In this document: piece after piece, positions 34,111 to 46,700 of the stretch
Position numbering within the stretch: the first letter of the stretch is position 1
How the letters are laid out: every line of letters begins with the position of its first letter
NCBI GenBank assembly: GCA_036898165.1
Contig: CM072538.1
Location: 9,913,439-9,977,438, forward strand
Origin: Silybum marianum
Taxonomy: Eukaryota; Streptophyta; Magnoliopsida; Asterales; Asteraceae
Direction: 5' to 3'
Length of the DNA: 64,000 nucleotides
Position numbers and translations under genes: made by a program
Notes under the pieces: model-generated
Database searches by the model: none
Seen by the model: the letters and a program-made list of their open reading frames with translations, nothing else
What the model was told of the DNA's origin: nothing

Positions 34111-34711
34111 GGGTCGGGTGAATTCAATAATAGACGCCTGTTGGCATTCCAGCCTTCCTTCGCCTGTTCCCCCCTTCTTCCTTACCATGGCAAGTCTTTG
34201 TGAAATAACTAATAGAATCATGGGTTGCAAATTTGATTCGTTGGGAAGAGACTCATAGAATGGCAAAGGCAAATAGATCTATTGCCCTAGATCCAAAACC
34301 GAAATGACCCCTTGAATTATTCTTGGTTGTGAGACACATTCACCACAGAGAACCATTTATTCTAAGTCACAAGATAAGAAGAATTTTCACTATCTTTCTT
34401 TGATAGCTTTGGAATTTCTCCATTTTAATTTGAAAAATGTTTCAGGAGGAATCTCTGAGGTAGATGGCGGTTGATAAAGGAACTCCTAGGGATAGGAGAC
34501 ATAGGGCTAAAGAGAGAGCCAAAAGATTCATTCTCTTCATAAAAATAGGAAGTAGAACCAATAAAACCAATAAAGATACGAATGGCAAGTGCTTTTCCTT
34601 GTGTGGATCCTATTTAGTTTCTAGGGTCTATTTCTTAGTTCAAGATCCCTCTTACTAACTGGAATCAACCAAGTCAAGATTATACGGATCAACCCCTTTT
34701 TTTGCGCCAAA
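34111..34711. other. About 600-bp insert of unidentified origin in element C
   Basis: Copia integrase reads up to EMVNLMLSYSGL on the right side and resumes at GFWGEAM on the left; between them lies about 600 bp with no copia similarity in any frame. Composition is more balanced than the surroundings and lacks simple repeats or TE termini. It has the look of organelle spacer DNA, but I could not identify the locus. Ends are placed from the copia protein match and may be off by about 20 bp. A 64-codon plus-strand ORF (34464-34658) inside has no recognised function. Confidence 0.5.
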
Positions 34712-35345
34712 GATCAATCCCGAGTATGAGAGCATCAAGTTTACCATTTCTTTTAAAACTCAATTTTTCCGTTCGGAAACCCCATTTTCTTGAGGTGTGT
34801 ACGGAGTCGTAGTCTCATGGACTACACCTACTGATTGGAAGTATTAAGGGTCCATATATTCCCCTCCCCGATCAGTTCGGAGACGCGTAATTGAACTACT
34901 CAATTGTAGTTCGACATCGGTCTTGTATATTTTAAACTTTTCCAAAGCCTCATCTTTGGCATGTAACAAATACACTAACAAAACCGAGAGTTGTAATCAA
35001 TAAATGTGACAACATATTTATTATTACCCAACGAAGGAGTAGAATGAAAGTCACACAAATCACTATGTATCAGTTCCAAAACAGCCGACTTTCTTTCGAC
35101 ATTTGGAAATGGTTGTTTTGTGACCTTCGTAAGAATACCTGTTTTACATGTATCTGTATGAATATCAAAAGCTAGAATAAGTCCATCATTTGACATTTCA
35201 CGCATTCTTCTAAATTTCACGTGACCCAATCTAGCATGCCATACCATTGAGTCGTGAATTTTAGACGAAGAAGATGACAATATAAATGCAGAATTTTCAG
35301 AATTGAAAAACTTGGATATAATATTCAAACGAAACATTTTGGTGA
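34712..35345 (-). pseudogene. Integrase N-terminal and core piece of element C
   Basis: Minus strand 35345-34975: FNSENSAFILSSSSSKIHD, MVWHARLGHVKFRRM and LELIHSDLCDFHS (first catalytic D), ending VVTFIDYNSRFC. The core continues toward 34712 with LRTDRGGEY-like and TPYTPQENGVSERKN remnants. Cut on the upstream side by the gypsy remnant at about 35345. Confidence 0.8.
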
Positions 35346-36520
35346 GCTTAGTGATTGAGTGATAAGGATGTTTCATCTTGGTGAGCTTTAGTGATTGAGG
35401 ACGATTTGTTGAGTTGTCCATAGATTGGGAAGTAAAGCTTTGATGTTTCAGTGCAATTGGAAAGAATCACGGGATCAAGTACTAGAGGGTGGTAATTACG
35501 GGATTCGACTTCTCATATTAAATGTCAACTTGAGATGACATCATCGGTCGATGCATATTTGTGGTACTGACCTTTACAAACTTAGGTGTCAACTTATGAT
35601 TTTCTTGAAGTCAAGAAGCATTGTTTTATTTGGGGTACCTAAATTGAATCTTAGTAAGTGTTCGGAAGCTTTACGGTGAACTTGAGGAGAATAGATTTTA
35701 GTGAATGGTGATGTTTGATAAGGATCATTTGAGTTGCTAAGGAAGTCTGATAGTTCTTTGGAGTTTTGTGTTTGGCGAAAGTTTGGGTCTGGATTTGGAC
35801 CAAATTTTTGAATAAGAGTTTCGTCATTGAAGGGACGATAAATCTTGTATGATATTGAATACTGGGGAATTTTAGTAAGAAAGTTAATGCAGTAATTGAG
35901 TGGAAGTCGCTTTATCGAGGAGACTTTGATTGTCGAAGTATAAGATTTACCGTGGGCGTCAACAGATGGTATATTTCGGGATGTTTTGCAGGATTCCCTT
36001 ACCACCCAGGTAAGGTCGACGTTGTAACGAGTACTCCGATTTGAAAGATGTATGTGTGGTTTTGTTCAAATCAAGTTTTGGAATATTATCGAAGGGTTAT
36101 TTACATATAGGAACCGTATTCTAGTTGGCTAAAAGTTGTTAGAAAGTGCTAAGAGTAAATTCTTTTATGGCAATTTTTCGCGGAATTGAGAAGTCGAAAT
36201 CAATAGTTACCCTTGAGGAAGTACGAATCACTTAAGGTTGGGAGCCAATTGCAATCGTATTTCTATAAAGTTTTCCAACAATGCTCAGTGTTCACCCTGA
36301 GGGTGGGGTAGCATGTTAAGTCAATGATTAAATGTGGGAATCAGCGTGTAAATCGTCATAGTAATCTCGATAAAAGATTTTTGAACCCCTTTTAGAGTTG
36401 ATTCATTTTAGTGACACTCTCTTGGGAAGGGAGCCATTCGGATTTGTGAAATAAGGTTATTTGGATGTTTGGCTGTTTATAGATTTCGAGGACGAAATCT
36501 CCTTTTAAGGTTGGGAGGAT
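35346..36520 (+). mobile_element. Degraded gypsy internal remnant (element T)
   Basis: The plus strand runs into a 3' LTR. The last coding-like segment reads FEDEI followed by the purine tract AAGGTTGGGAGGAT (36507-36520), the usual end of chromovirus (Tekay/Del-type) gypsy elements. A possible YHPGK motif occurs at about 36000. The rest is too decayed to translate. The left end has lost the 5' LTR together with part of element C. Confidence 0.55.
35589..36005 (-). other. 138-codon ORF of unknown nature
   Basis: An open minus-strand frame inside the gypsy remnant, not low-complexity (for example YRPFNDETLIQKFGPNPD). I do not recognise any family in it. It is antisense to the presumed gypsy pol, so it may be fortuitous, or a captured fragment. 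Confidence 0.2.
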
Positions 36521-39061
36521 TGTAACACCCGGAAATTTTAGTTAAGTTTATGAAACTTTGGAAAAGACTGATACAAGAATTCTGGTATTTCAGGCCTATT
36601 TCAAGTATTTATATCATATTTGGTTGGAGAATTAAAGAAGGAGTCCAACGATATTTTTCAGAGTCAATTTGGAGCTAAGACGAAGCAAATATGGGTAAAA
36701 CATCGTCTAAGGCTAGTTTTCATGTGGGTTAGGATGGAAGCTGGTTACGAGGTGGGTTTCAGAGTTGAAACTAGCTTGATAACTAGCCTAGGCACTTTTT
36801 CACTCAATTATGCTTAGCGTGAGTTACAAAGCTAGTTAGCAAATCGTAACTAACTTCACAAGTAGCCCTAAGCTCTTTTTACTTGATTTGTGCTTAGCGT
36901 GAGTTACAATGCCAGTTACGAAATGTAACTAGCTTCACAACTAGCGTCAGAGTCTGTTTGGTCAAGAGGGAGCCGCGTGAGTTACCAATGCCAGTTACGA
37001 ACGTAACTGGCGTCCATATCTAGCGTCAGCCGCTGTCAGCGTTTTAAAGACCGAAAATCGGGATCTTTCTCATTTGAACCATACCTCTCTCAATAATGCT
37101 CCGATTTGGGTGATTCAAGTTGCTATGGATTCGTCTATTTAAGCTCTACAACATGGAAACAAGTATGGCTAGAGGCTATTGGTTGATTTGGGAGGTCATA
37201 GAAGTGAAGGTAAGATCTTAATCCTTGAATCTTGAATCTAGGGTTAGAGTTCTTCCACCAACAACTCTCATTCTCTCTTGGGTTCGTTCTTGTGTATGTT
37301 TTGGAGGTTATGTAGGTGTTCTTGAAAGACTTACACCATGGATCTAGAGGTGTAGCTCGAGGATCTAAAGTCTTTATCGAATGGAACTCGGCATTGGGGT
37401 AAAACCTAGATTTAGCTTAAATCTAGCAAGGTGAGTTCAAGATACTTTGTGAAAACTTTGTACATGCCAAAAACGTTCTTTTTGAAATATTAACATGTTT
37501 TACTTGGTATTTATCAAATGTGTGAGTATTTGGGTAAGTTTGCATAATTGGTATAAAAGAGTTCATAAATCATATAAAAGACTTATACTTGAGTTTTGGG
37601 GATTTTGGTAAATGAAGTATAAGCGTAAGTTATTTGGATGCATTATCTTTTAAATGAAAACCATTGGGTTGCATTTGCATCTGTAAAGTATTGGAGTTTA
37701 TAAATCGTTGAAAAATACAGGTTATTGCATTATGGGTCATTTTGTAAATGCATAAGTATGAGTTCAAATCTAAACTTATAAACTCAAATACTTGTTGTGA
37801 ATGTAGTATTTTACTGATTCCTAAACTTAATTTCAAGTGGTTGTGTATTTGGGTAAGTTTGGAGGTTTTGGGTCAAAATGAGGATTTTGAGTATTTTGTT
37901 GTAAATGATGAGTTGAGCATCATTAATGGTTTAAAATACTTGGAAAAGTTATAAAATGAAATAATCTTTGGTTTCGAAACTCAAAATGATTTGACCTAAT
38001 TTTTGGTAAAACTTGGATTTGAAAGAAGATGGTTTGTTGAAAAGAGTTTTCAAGGTTGGAAAACTAGTAATACGTCTCGTTGATGTATTCGGTAGTAGGA
38101 CTAGTATGTAATGGATCCATAGGCATATAGTCGGTTTAAAGGCGGGATTGTTGTCCCTTTTTGGTCGCATAGAAGTCATAGGGGGCCTCTTACCGTTGGG
38201 TATAATGCCGGATCATTACCGGATGCCATTGACTCTATGCATGCGCAATTTGGGGTCATCAGGGGGCCGTGTACTGAGGTGCATAATCGGTTATAGACCG
38301 GTTGCCAGTGACCATTGCGCGGGCTTTCGTAAGAGCCATCGTGGGCCGTGTACTAAGGTGCATAATCGGTTGTTGACCGATTGCCATTGACTCCTATGGT
38401 TGCTCAACATCGAGTAGTGACCTACTTTTGTATCTGTCACCAAATATGGTATGATCGGGAATCCCCCATGAACTTTGGATATTTCTATCCCTTTAAAGGT
38501 CCGCGTGAGTTAACGTTTTATAAAACATGGTTAAAAGTATGTTTTCTATCTCCACGTTTATAAACTCAATCATAGTCGTGTGAGTATTGGAATTGGTATG
38601 TCGTTAAAAGAATATTTATATTTTAAAGTATTCTCTTCTAATGTCATTTTTGGTCTAAAGCTTTTTATTATGGGACTAGTGAATTATATTTTATCAAACA
38701 CATCTTTTGGTTTCAAATCAATCATAAATATGTTAAAAACTCTTGAGCTCACTAGGCGTTAAGCCTAACCTTTTTTATTTGTCGGCATGTGCATCAGGTT
38801 ATCGTGGGGGTTGGTACTAGTGACACGTGTGGACTTGAGTGCTAGGAAGTGGCACGATAAAGACTCTTGGTGACGTTTTCCGCATTCGGAGATAGCGACT
38901 CTTATTGGTTTAGTAACACCCAACCGTAAGTAGGTCTTGTATAGGACTTGATTTGTTTGTTGTAGAGGCTTATTATTAATTATGGTTTGAGGAAAGTTAT
39001 TTATTGATGAAATATTAGAAATTTTAAATTAGTCGCTCTTTCCAGATTTGAGGGTGTTACA
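36521..39061 (+). repeat. 2.5-kb 3' LTR of gypsy element T
   Basis: It starts TGTAACACCCGGAAATT and ends GAGGGTGTTACA, a 10-bp inverted end pair (TGTAACACCC/GGGTGTTACA). Length 2541 bp. Inside: about three diverged copies of a unit with CTTAGCGTGAGTTACAA (36790-37020), and a roughly 100-bp duplication with GGGCCGTGTACT and GGTGCATAATCGGTT (38265-38395). Several ORFs of 60-80 codons are fortuitous. The orientation and 5' PPT make it a 3' LTR. Confidence 0.8.
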
Positions 39062-39592
39062 ATCCCACAAATCGGCACGGTCGACTCGTTCCCCATATTT
39101 AGTACAGATCCATCTTCAACTGGTGTCAATTTCTCGAACTAGCGTTGATCTTTACAAACATGACACGTCGCCCCCTAGTCCACCCACCATGCACAATCAT
39201 CATCCTGTACATAGAATGACTCCGGAATAAGTGAAACATAATAAATATTTTCAGATTTATCATCAAAGTTAGTCAAAAACTGACCTCCTTTCACTTGAGC
39301 TTGGTCCTTAGACCCGGCTCCACTTCCACTTGTTCCAACACCGTTATTATTCAACTTAACCCGAAAATCACGTTTGGTATGACCCACTTTGTTGCATCTC
39401 TAACACACCAAATTCTTCTTCTTCTTGAAGGATTTATTGGGTCCATCAGAAGGCTGTCCAAATTCAACTTTTGACTTGGATTTGTCATTTTCTTGCACCG
39501 AAGAGATTATAGTTATCTGTAAGGCCTCTAAAATAGGCTGCTGACTTTCATTATTCATCAAGTTTTTCTACACCAAAATACTTTCTTGCTCT
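39062..39592 (-). pseudogene. Protease and gag end of element C
   Basis: Minus strand CAWWVD, stop, GATCHVCKD: the protease motif WWVDSGATCHVC with the catalytic S codon mutated to a stop. Upstream is the gag zinc knuckle CX2CNKVGHTKRD with the last cysteine replaced by F and a stop inside the first CXXC. NKSFKKKKN-like basic residues precede it. Gag reading fades out by about 39592; no 5' LTR found. Confidence 0.75.
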
Positions 39593-40726
39593 ATTAATTA
39601 ATTTCGAACAAACACTCTTCAAAAGATGCACAGATATTTTCATAAGCTGACGAGATGATCTTATCGTCACGAAGCTACTATTATTCTTTGTGATGTGATT
39701 TTCCAATTTCCATGCTAACTTTTATAATGCTTTTGTCATTATCAGTATATTTATGCACCTTTGTATTTGTCGGCTAAAATAACGAACCGTATATTTGGAA
39801 TATAATTTAATAAAAAATTAATTATTAATGACATATTTAAGATATTTTGATGGAAGAAAATAAAAAAGAAAATCAACCTGAGGTATAGTATGGCAGCTTT
39901 AAACGTATCTAAAATATATGTCTTTATTGTGTTTTTGAGTCCACATCGTTCTTCATCCTCTTGTTATATATCCTATGTTTATGTCCAAACGAGAATTTAG
40001 TTAATAGCTGATAAGTTAATAGATGAACTAAATTTAAAATGATTAAAAAGTCTTTTTAGAAAAGTAGCCAATTTAAATATTTTATAATAATCTTAAAACC
40101 AGTCGTTAATAATATAATATGTTAATTAATACAAAGTAGATAAAAAAAACTAAATAACATAATAATACGTTAATTGAGTGAATTTAAATTTATTTTGTTA
40201 CATATAAAAATTTCTGGATTTCTATAACCAGATACCAGTATTTATGATAAAATAATAAAAAGTTATTTAGGTTTTATTGATATATATTATTTATAAAACA
40301 AAAAAAATATAAATTTAACTTTTATTTAATTTACAAAATATTTTTAAGATTTTTATATTTGTTTTTAACGACTATATACTGAACAATAATAGAAGCAACA
40401 ATAATACTATAAAATTAACTGAGAAGATTCAAAATAAGTAATAATGTTAGTGAATAATTTATAATCAAAATTAATTATGAATTTAAAATTAATTTTAATA
40501 TTAATTAATAATAAAAATAAAAAATAAAAAATAATAATAGGGTATACTCGGATGAAAGTGACTTAAGGAATCTTATAGGGGAAAAAATATCACAGCTTTC
40601 CGGTCTATATCGACGTTCTTCGTCGTGTTTTCCGGTCTAAATCGTTCTTCATAATATCCCCTTATTATATATCCAAATGGAAATAATTAAGATCACCAAA
40701 ACAGCCCTTTCACTGCTCCTGAAAGT
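39593..40726 (+). promoter_or_regulatory. AT-rich upstream region of the CRK gene
   Basis: No gene or TE termini seen. A TATATATCC stretch at about 40667-40675 is the best TATA candidate, about 55 bp before the ATG. Just before it, TTTTCCGGTCTAAATCG and TTCCGGTCTATATCG form a partial tandem duplication (about 40598-40650). A diverged relative of the TATA-proximal segment (ATCGTTCTTCAT...TTATATATCC) occurs at about 39945-39972. Confidence 0.35.
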
Positions 40727-43700
40727 ATGCTTCTTTCCGTTGTTCTGATTTGGATCCCTTTTATGATAAGCGCAACCAATGCAGCTGAATTCCAAACACA
40801 CTTTTGTGACCTCAACACCACAAGCCACATGAACACCACCACCGCCACTTACTATTCAAATGTCAATCGAGTTCTTGACTCACTTTTTTCTGATACATCC
40901 GTCACTGATATCAAGTTCTTAAACAAGAGTGCTGGAAACAGACCTCCAAACATAGCTTACGGCCTTTACCTTTGTCGAGAAGATGCACTCCCAAACGATT
41001 GTCGTAACTGTTTGCTTGAAGCCCGTGAATATCTTAACAACTCATGCCCGTTCTCAAAAGCGGCTGTGTGGTGGAGGGACGAATGCATGTTACGCTATGC
41101 CAATTATTCGATGGCCTCGATCATGGATTCAGCCACTTTTGTTCCAGAATGCAATAAGAAAAATATATCTGAAATGGTTATAGAACAAAGTCGGTTTTGG
41201 GAAGAGGCTAAAACTTTGATGGCTCGATTAGCATCGCAGGCTTCAAAACTAGGATCCAAACTTCTTGCATATGGTGAGTTAAGTTACCATGGCGACGATA
41301 ATAATATTATTTATGGATATGTTCAGTGTACACCAGATTTGTCGAGCTCTGATTGTGATCGATGCCTTGGAGAAAGTATAAAGCGTTTGTCGCAGTACTG
41401 TTTTGGGAGAAAAGGAGCACGCGTACTGACCCCGAGTTGTAATGTTAGATTTGAGATCTATGAGTTCTTAACATACCCATTAAACACAACAGGTATGACA
41501 TCAAATTCATTTCACTCGTTAGAGTTTCTTGAATATTATACGTTTTTTTTGATGATATCAAAGATACTTGTAGATCGTCAATGTTTGTCAAAGATGGTTT
41601 GTTTACCTCTTAACACAGTTCCATTAAAACGCATCATCTGAATCATTAATAGGTGAATCTTGTTAATTTGGCAAAACATAGGTATGTCTCTTAAATGGTT
41701 CCAAAACCCTCTGAATCATTTTGTATTTTGGATTTCTCTAACTATTAAGAGTCCTAATTATATCATGAACAATTACCAAATAAATATATTTCATTTTGTA
41801 CTATATCATAAGAGCCTCTTGATCGCTCGGACCACTAAATCATTCAGCAACCACTAAACAGCCCTACCTGATGATACAATCTATATTCACCTGTTGATAG
41901 GTTTTGTTCTTCCTTTAATGTAAATTTTTTGATTCACTTCATTTAGTTTAATTATATTCTAAACAAATTTATATTTAATTGGCAGAAGAGGGATATTTGT
42001 TTTAAACTGAATGTCATAAGGAATCAAACTCAATAAATTGTACTTTTAACGTGCAGGGAAAAATAAAATTTCATCGACTATAATTGCAGCCATTGTTGCT
42101 ATAATTGGTTCGCTTGTGGTGATAGCGGGAATATGCTACTGGTTCGTAATGAAGAAACGGCGTCCGGTCACATTCAATGGTTTTAAGGATGAAACTTGTA
42201 TGTTGAAACCCATTCAATGACATTATTGAAATTAGCGACGTGGCTTTAGAAATTAGCGAAGATATGTTTCCGTCACATACTATAGCGACGACATATCATT
42301 GCTAGAAACCGTTTGTGATGATAAATGAACTTTTAACCACAACCACAAGGGTGGTGCCTCAATGGTTTGAGTCTGGACTAGGTCTCAGGTTCAAATCCAG
42401 GGAGGGGTAAAAAAAAATCCCCTTGTGGCCATGGAGGTTCGAACATGGTGACTCCGGACTACCCGCGAAGCAGGTAGTCGCCCTGGATTAGTCAGCGTTG
42501 GATATCCAGGTTAATAAAAACAAAAAAAAATTTTAACCACGACAAAAGTCGTTGCTAAAACTTCTGTTCTTGTGGTGGAGTTTCCCCTGTATATGTTCAT
42601 CAAAGTATCTTTTTTTTTCAAAAACTTTATCCCAATTCAGAAGTATGTACTTGCAAGAAATTACTCACGTTTAATTTATATATCAATGAACCGAGTAACT
42701 CTAGAGCATACATGATGCCTGGATATTAAAGAATATATACAAAAAACATCAACCAAAAAACTTAAAAAAAATATTTAGAAACGGTCAAATTAATCTAAAA
42801 GAGCATCGGACGACTTTGCCGGCCTTTGATCCCCTTAAAGGTGCACTAGCTTAGAAAAAATCTTGGATCCGCCGTCATTGAAAAATATATATAGAGTACT
42901 AGTTATTAAAATTTCACACAAGTGTTTGTTAATTTGATTTTTTTGATTGTGCTTTAGGTGATGAGAGCGAAATGATAACAGAGCAGTCTCTGCAATTTGA
43001 ATTGGGCATGATCGAAACGGCTACAGACAATTTCTCTATACATAATAAAATAGGTGAAGGTGGGTTTGGTGGAGTATACAAGGTAAGAAATGGATCAATT
43101 CCTCGAACATTTTATTCAATAAAGTAATGTTTTAAAATATAACCAAATGATTGGATTTGTATATTATTTACTTATATATATATATATATAGAGCGCGCAG
43201 AGGTTCAAGGGAAAACATTAAACAAAAACTGAAGAACACCGTGGGAGCCCTCCATCCGGACGGTATGCATTAATGCATACAAGCGTTTTTTGTTCCTATG
43301 CAGCAATGTTTCTATCATTACATATGCAGCATTGAGGAATATTCACAATGCATGTTACAAATTACCGGTATACATTAGTGCATACCGTCCAGATGGAAGA
43401 CTCCCAGAGTGCTATTTAGTTTTCTTTTTTTTTTGGTGTTTTTTCCCTTGAATCTGGCCCTATATATATAGGCGGGTTCAATTGAACACCGAGTTTTGGT
43501 TGTGAGCCAGGGGACAAAGGAGAAAGGAACATGTGTCCCTTGCGTCTACATGTTATTCATCATGAATAATAGACAATCATGATGCATTATGTTGGTATAT
43601 TATTCATCATGAATAATGAATCAATTTAACATGGATCATGATTGTGTGTTATTCATATTGAATGTTGTGTTTTTCATACTAAATGTTGTATCATTCATTG

Positions 43701-46700
43701 TGAATATTGTGCTCTCCTTTATCCCCCGATTCACAACCTAAAAATCGGTTCACAATTGAACTTTTCTCTCCGTATATATCGACAGGGAATTCTTAAAAAT
43801 GGGAGTCAGATAGCTGTGAAGAGACTAGCGAAAGGCTCGGGACAAGGTGCATTGGAATTCAAGAATGAAGTCGTATTACTAGCCAAGCTTCAACATAGAA
43901 ATCTCGTTAGACTATTGGGATTTTGCCTCGAAGCTGAAGAGAAGATCCTCATCTACGAATATGTTCCTAACCATAGTCTTGACTTCTTTCTATTTGGTTA
44001 GCCTCAAACCCTATATGATTTTTGCATTAATTTTTTTTTAAATTCATTAGAAGTAAAATGATCCTTCTGTCATAATGAGATATTTTTCTTGGCAAGGACA
44101 CAACAGTAAAACATTACAATAAAATTGGATTTTTAGGATGTCCAAAAATTTTAAGCATTCAAGTAGACCGTTTTATAGGACTTAATTTTTAGAACAAAAA
44201 AACGTGTGTTATCTAAAAGCGTTGTGATAAATTTATAAGACAATTTTGGGCGTCTTAACAAGTTTTTTACGACATTTTTAATACAACGTGTCCCATTAAC
44301 AATTTTATAGGACACAGTTTAAAAACAATATCCTATTAAAGATGAGTTTATAGGACTATTCTCAAAGTATCCTATAAGTTTTTTTAATACGACGGCTTCT
44401 TATTAAAAGTGTTCTAAAAAACATGTTATAACACTGTATATATTGGTTCTAAAAATTAAGTCTTATAAAACAGTCTATTTAAACGTTTATAAATTAATAG
44501 TGTCTTATAAAACCAATTTTGTTATAACAAAAATAAGTGCCCCTACTTTCACATAGAAGGGTTGAACCCATTAATTAATCTCAAGTTTCAAATGCTAACT
44601 TGATCAACTAAATTGGTTAAAGTTCACCCACAAATAAAAAAAGGATATTTTGTGAAGGTATATTTACTATTTAGTAAATATGCATTCAACATCAAATGTC
44701 GAATGTTTTAAGGGCCACATGGACTACATCTTATCTTTATTCTACACCTTTTATTTTCCTATCTGAAGATCTTATATTCATGTTTTGTAATTGTTATATA
44801 TACTAACTTTAGGACCACTAACCTAAAAGCATCTCCAATGCAATAAAGAAGTTGATTGACTTTTGACTCGACTTAGAAATACATGTCCACTATCTTTTTA
44901 TTTTTGGCGTGACAGTAGAGTCTGGATAAATATCTCCATGTATGCATATATGATAAATTAATTATTCCACAAAAAAGTAGAGCAACGAACGTGTTTAGTA
45001 AGTTGAATGTAAAGATAATACATGTGTCTAGTTGGGATAATTAAATAAAAACCAAAAAAATATAAAAAACTCTTAAAAATTAATATAAAAATAATTTTTT
45101 TCATGATCTATTTTAATTAAATGTTAAGATTTAAAATATTATTTTACATATATTTGTTTCATAAAATGAAATCTTCACATGTATTTGTTTTATCATATGA
45201 ATATTTTTTATGCATATTTTTTGATTCATAGGTGAATCCAATTTTTTTTTCCACATGTAATTATTTAATAAGATGAACCCAAACATATATGAAACACCAT
45301 TTTAAATTATGGGTTTTGATGAAAAATAAAATCATATAAAAACCTTTTTTTATATCGATTTTTACAAGTTTATAACAGTGATTGTTACTTGATTATTGCC
45401 CTGTGTCTCATGTAACTTTTTCTTCAACCACTCAAAGCCATTTGTATGTTTTTTCCCCATTCAAATTTTACGTTCTTTCCGGTCAAAATGGTCAATAATT
45501 AAACAACCTTTGAGAAGGTAGCCTGCTTTAATGTTTTGAATATTGCAACTTCTATTCATTTGCTATCTTTTATGTATAGGGAAGCTTTCTCCAAAGTGAC
45601 AGTATTGTTGTTTAATTATAGTATGTTTTACCATCCTAGTTGTTTTCCTGGGAAAGGGTATCCTAGGCATTTGCCTGAACTAATCCCTGACAATTTTAAG
45701 ACTGTTAAAGCATGCAGCCCTGAGATAATTCCCCAGTGGCCACAGGTTGTTTACATCTGGATTCGAACCTGGGATAGATGGCTTATCTAACCTCATCCCC
45801 CACAAACCTTAACCAGTATGTCACACGCCTTGTGGTTTATCCTAGTTGTTTTGAAGCTCACGTACTTTGATTAATATGTAGATCCCACAAAACAAGCGTT
45901 ATTGGATTGGTCCACACGTTACCGCATAATCGGAGGAATTGTTAGGGGCATGTTGTACCTACACGAGGATTCCAGATTAAGAATTATCCATCGGGATCTC
46001 AAAACTAGCAATATATTGTTAGATGAATACATGAATCCAAAAATTTCAGATTTTGGCATGGCAAGAATTATTTTTGGAAATCAAACACAAGCAATGACAA
46101 ATAGAATTGTTGGAACTTAGTAAGTTCTCTAACTCTCACTATATATTTAAAAATAAAACTATATCTAGTAATACTTGATCATACTTACGCTATTATTATT
46201 AAAAAAAAATCTCTAAGCTTTTGACATTGTATTTTTCTTGTAAGTGGATACATGTCGCCAGAGTATGCGATGCATGGCAACTTCTCCGTGAAGTCAGATG
46301 TATTTAGTTTAGGGGTATTGATTCTCGAGATCATTAGTGGTAAACGAAGCACAAGTCTCTTTCAATTTGGTTATGGTGACCTTCTAGGCCATGTGAGTAT
46401 ATATATATATATACCCATTAATTACAACCATATAATAAACATGATCTTATCGAATTTGCTAACCTGCTTTATAATTTGAAATATTCTTTTATAGGCTTGG
46501 AATAAATGGAAGAATGGAGAACCATTCGAGATACTGGATCCGAGTCTGGAGGACTCTACCTCACAAAATGAAGTGTTACATTGCATCAATATTGCCTTAT
46601 TGTGTGTTCAAGAAGATGCTGAATTAAGGCCTTCAATGGCATCTGTAGTCCACATGTTGAACAGTTACTCGGTTGCTCTACCATTGCCTCAAAATCCTCC

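Larger units (their letters stand above)
16735..39592 (-). mobile_element. Old Ty1/copia element C, split by nested insertions
   Basis: Minus-strand pieces occur in the order expected of one copia element: gag/protease (39592-39062), integrase (35345-34712 and 34110-33844), RT start (26473-26323), RT-RNase H (19652-18540), PPT and 3' LTR (17900 to about 16735). The gaps hold gypsy remnant T, a 600-bp foreign insert, copia D and gypsy F. The RT join across F is exact apart from its 5-bp TSD. That all pieces belong to one insertion is inference from order, strand and consistent family style. Roughly 100 residues after protease and about 200 between integrase and RT are missing. Confidence 0.65.

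Noticed and set aside
34464..34658. 64-codon plus-strand ORF MAVDKGTPRD...
   Set aside because: No recognised motif; lies in the unidentified insert and is as long as expected by chance.
41493..41641. C-terminal 49 codons of the ORF starting at the CRK ATG
   Set aside because: They read into intron 1 and a MITE; the GT at 41493 joins in phase to the membrane-span exon at 42057.
42343..42420. Possible tRNA gene (A and B boxes)
   Set aside because: No cloverleaf beyond the boxes; an A-rich tail and target duplication show a SINE.
43642..43785. N-terminal extension of the ORF covering CRK exon 4
   Set aside because: It lies in a MITE; the exon begins at the AG at 43784-43785, in phase with exon 3.
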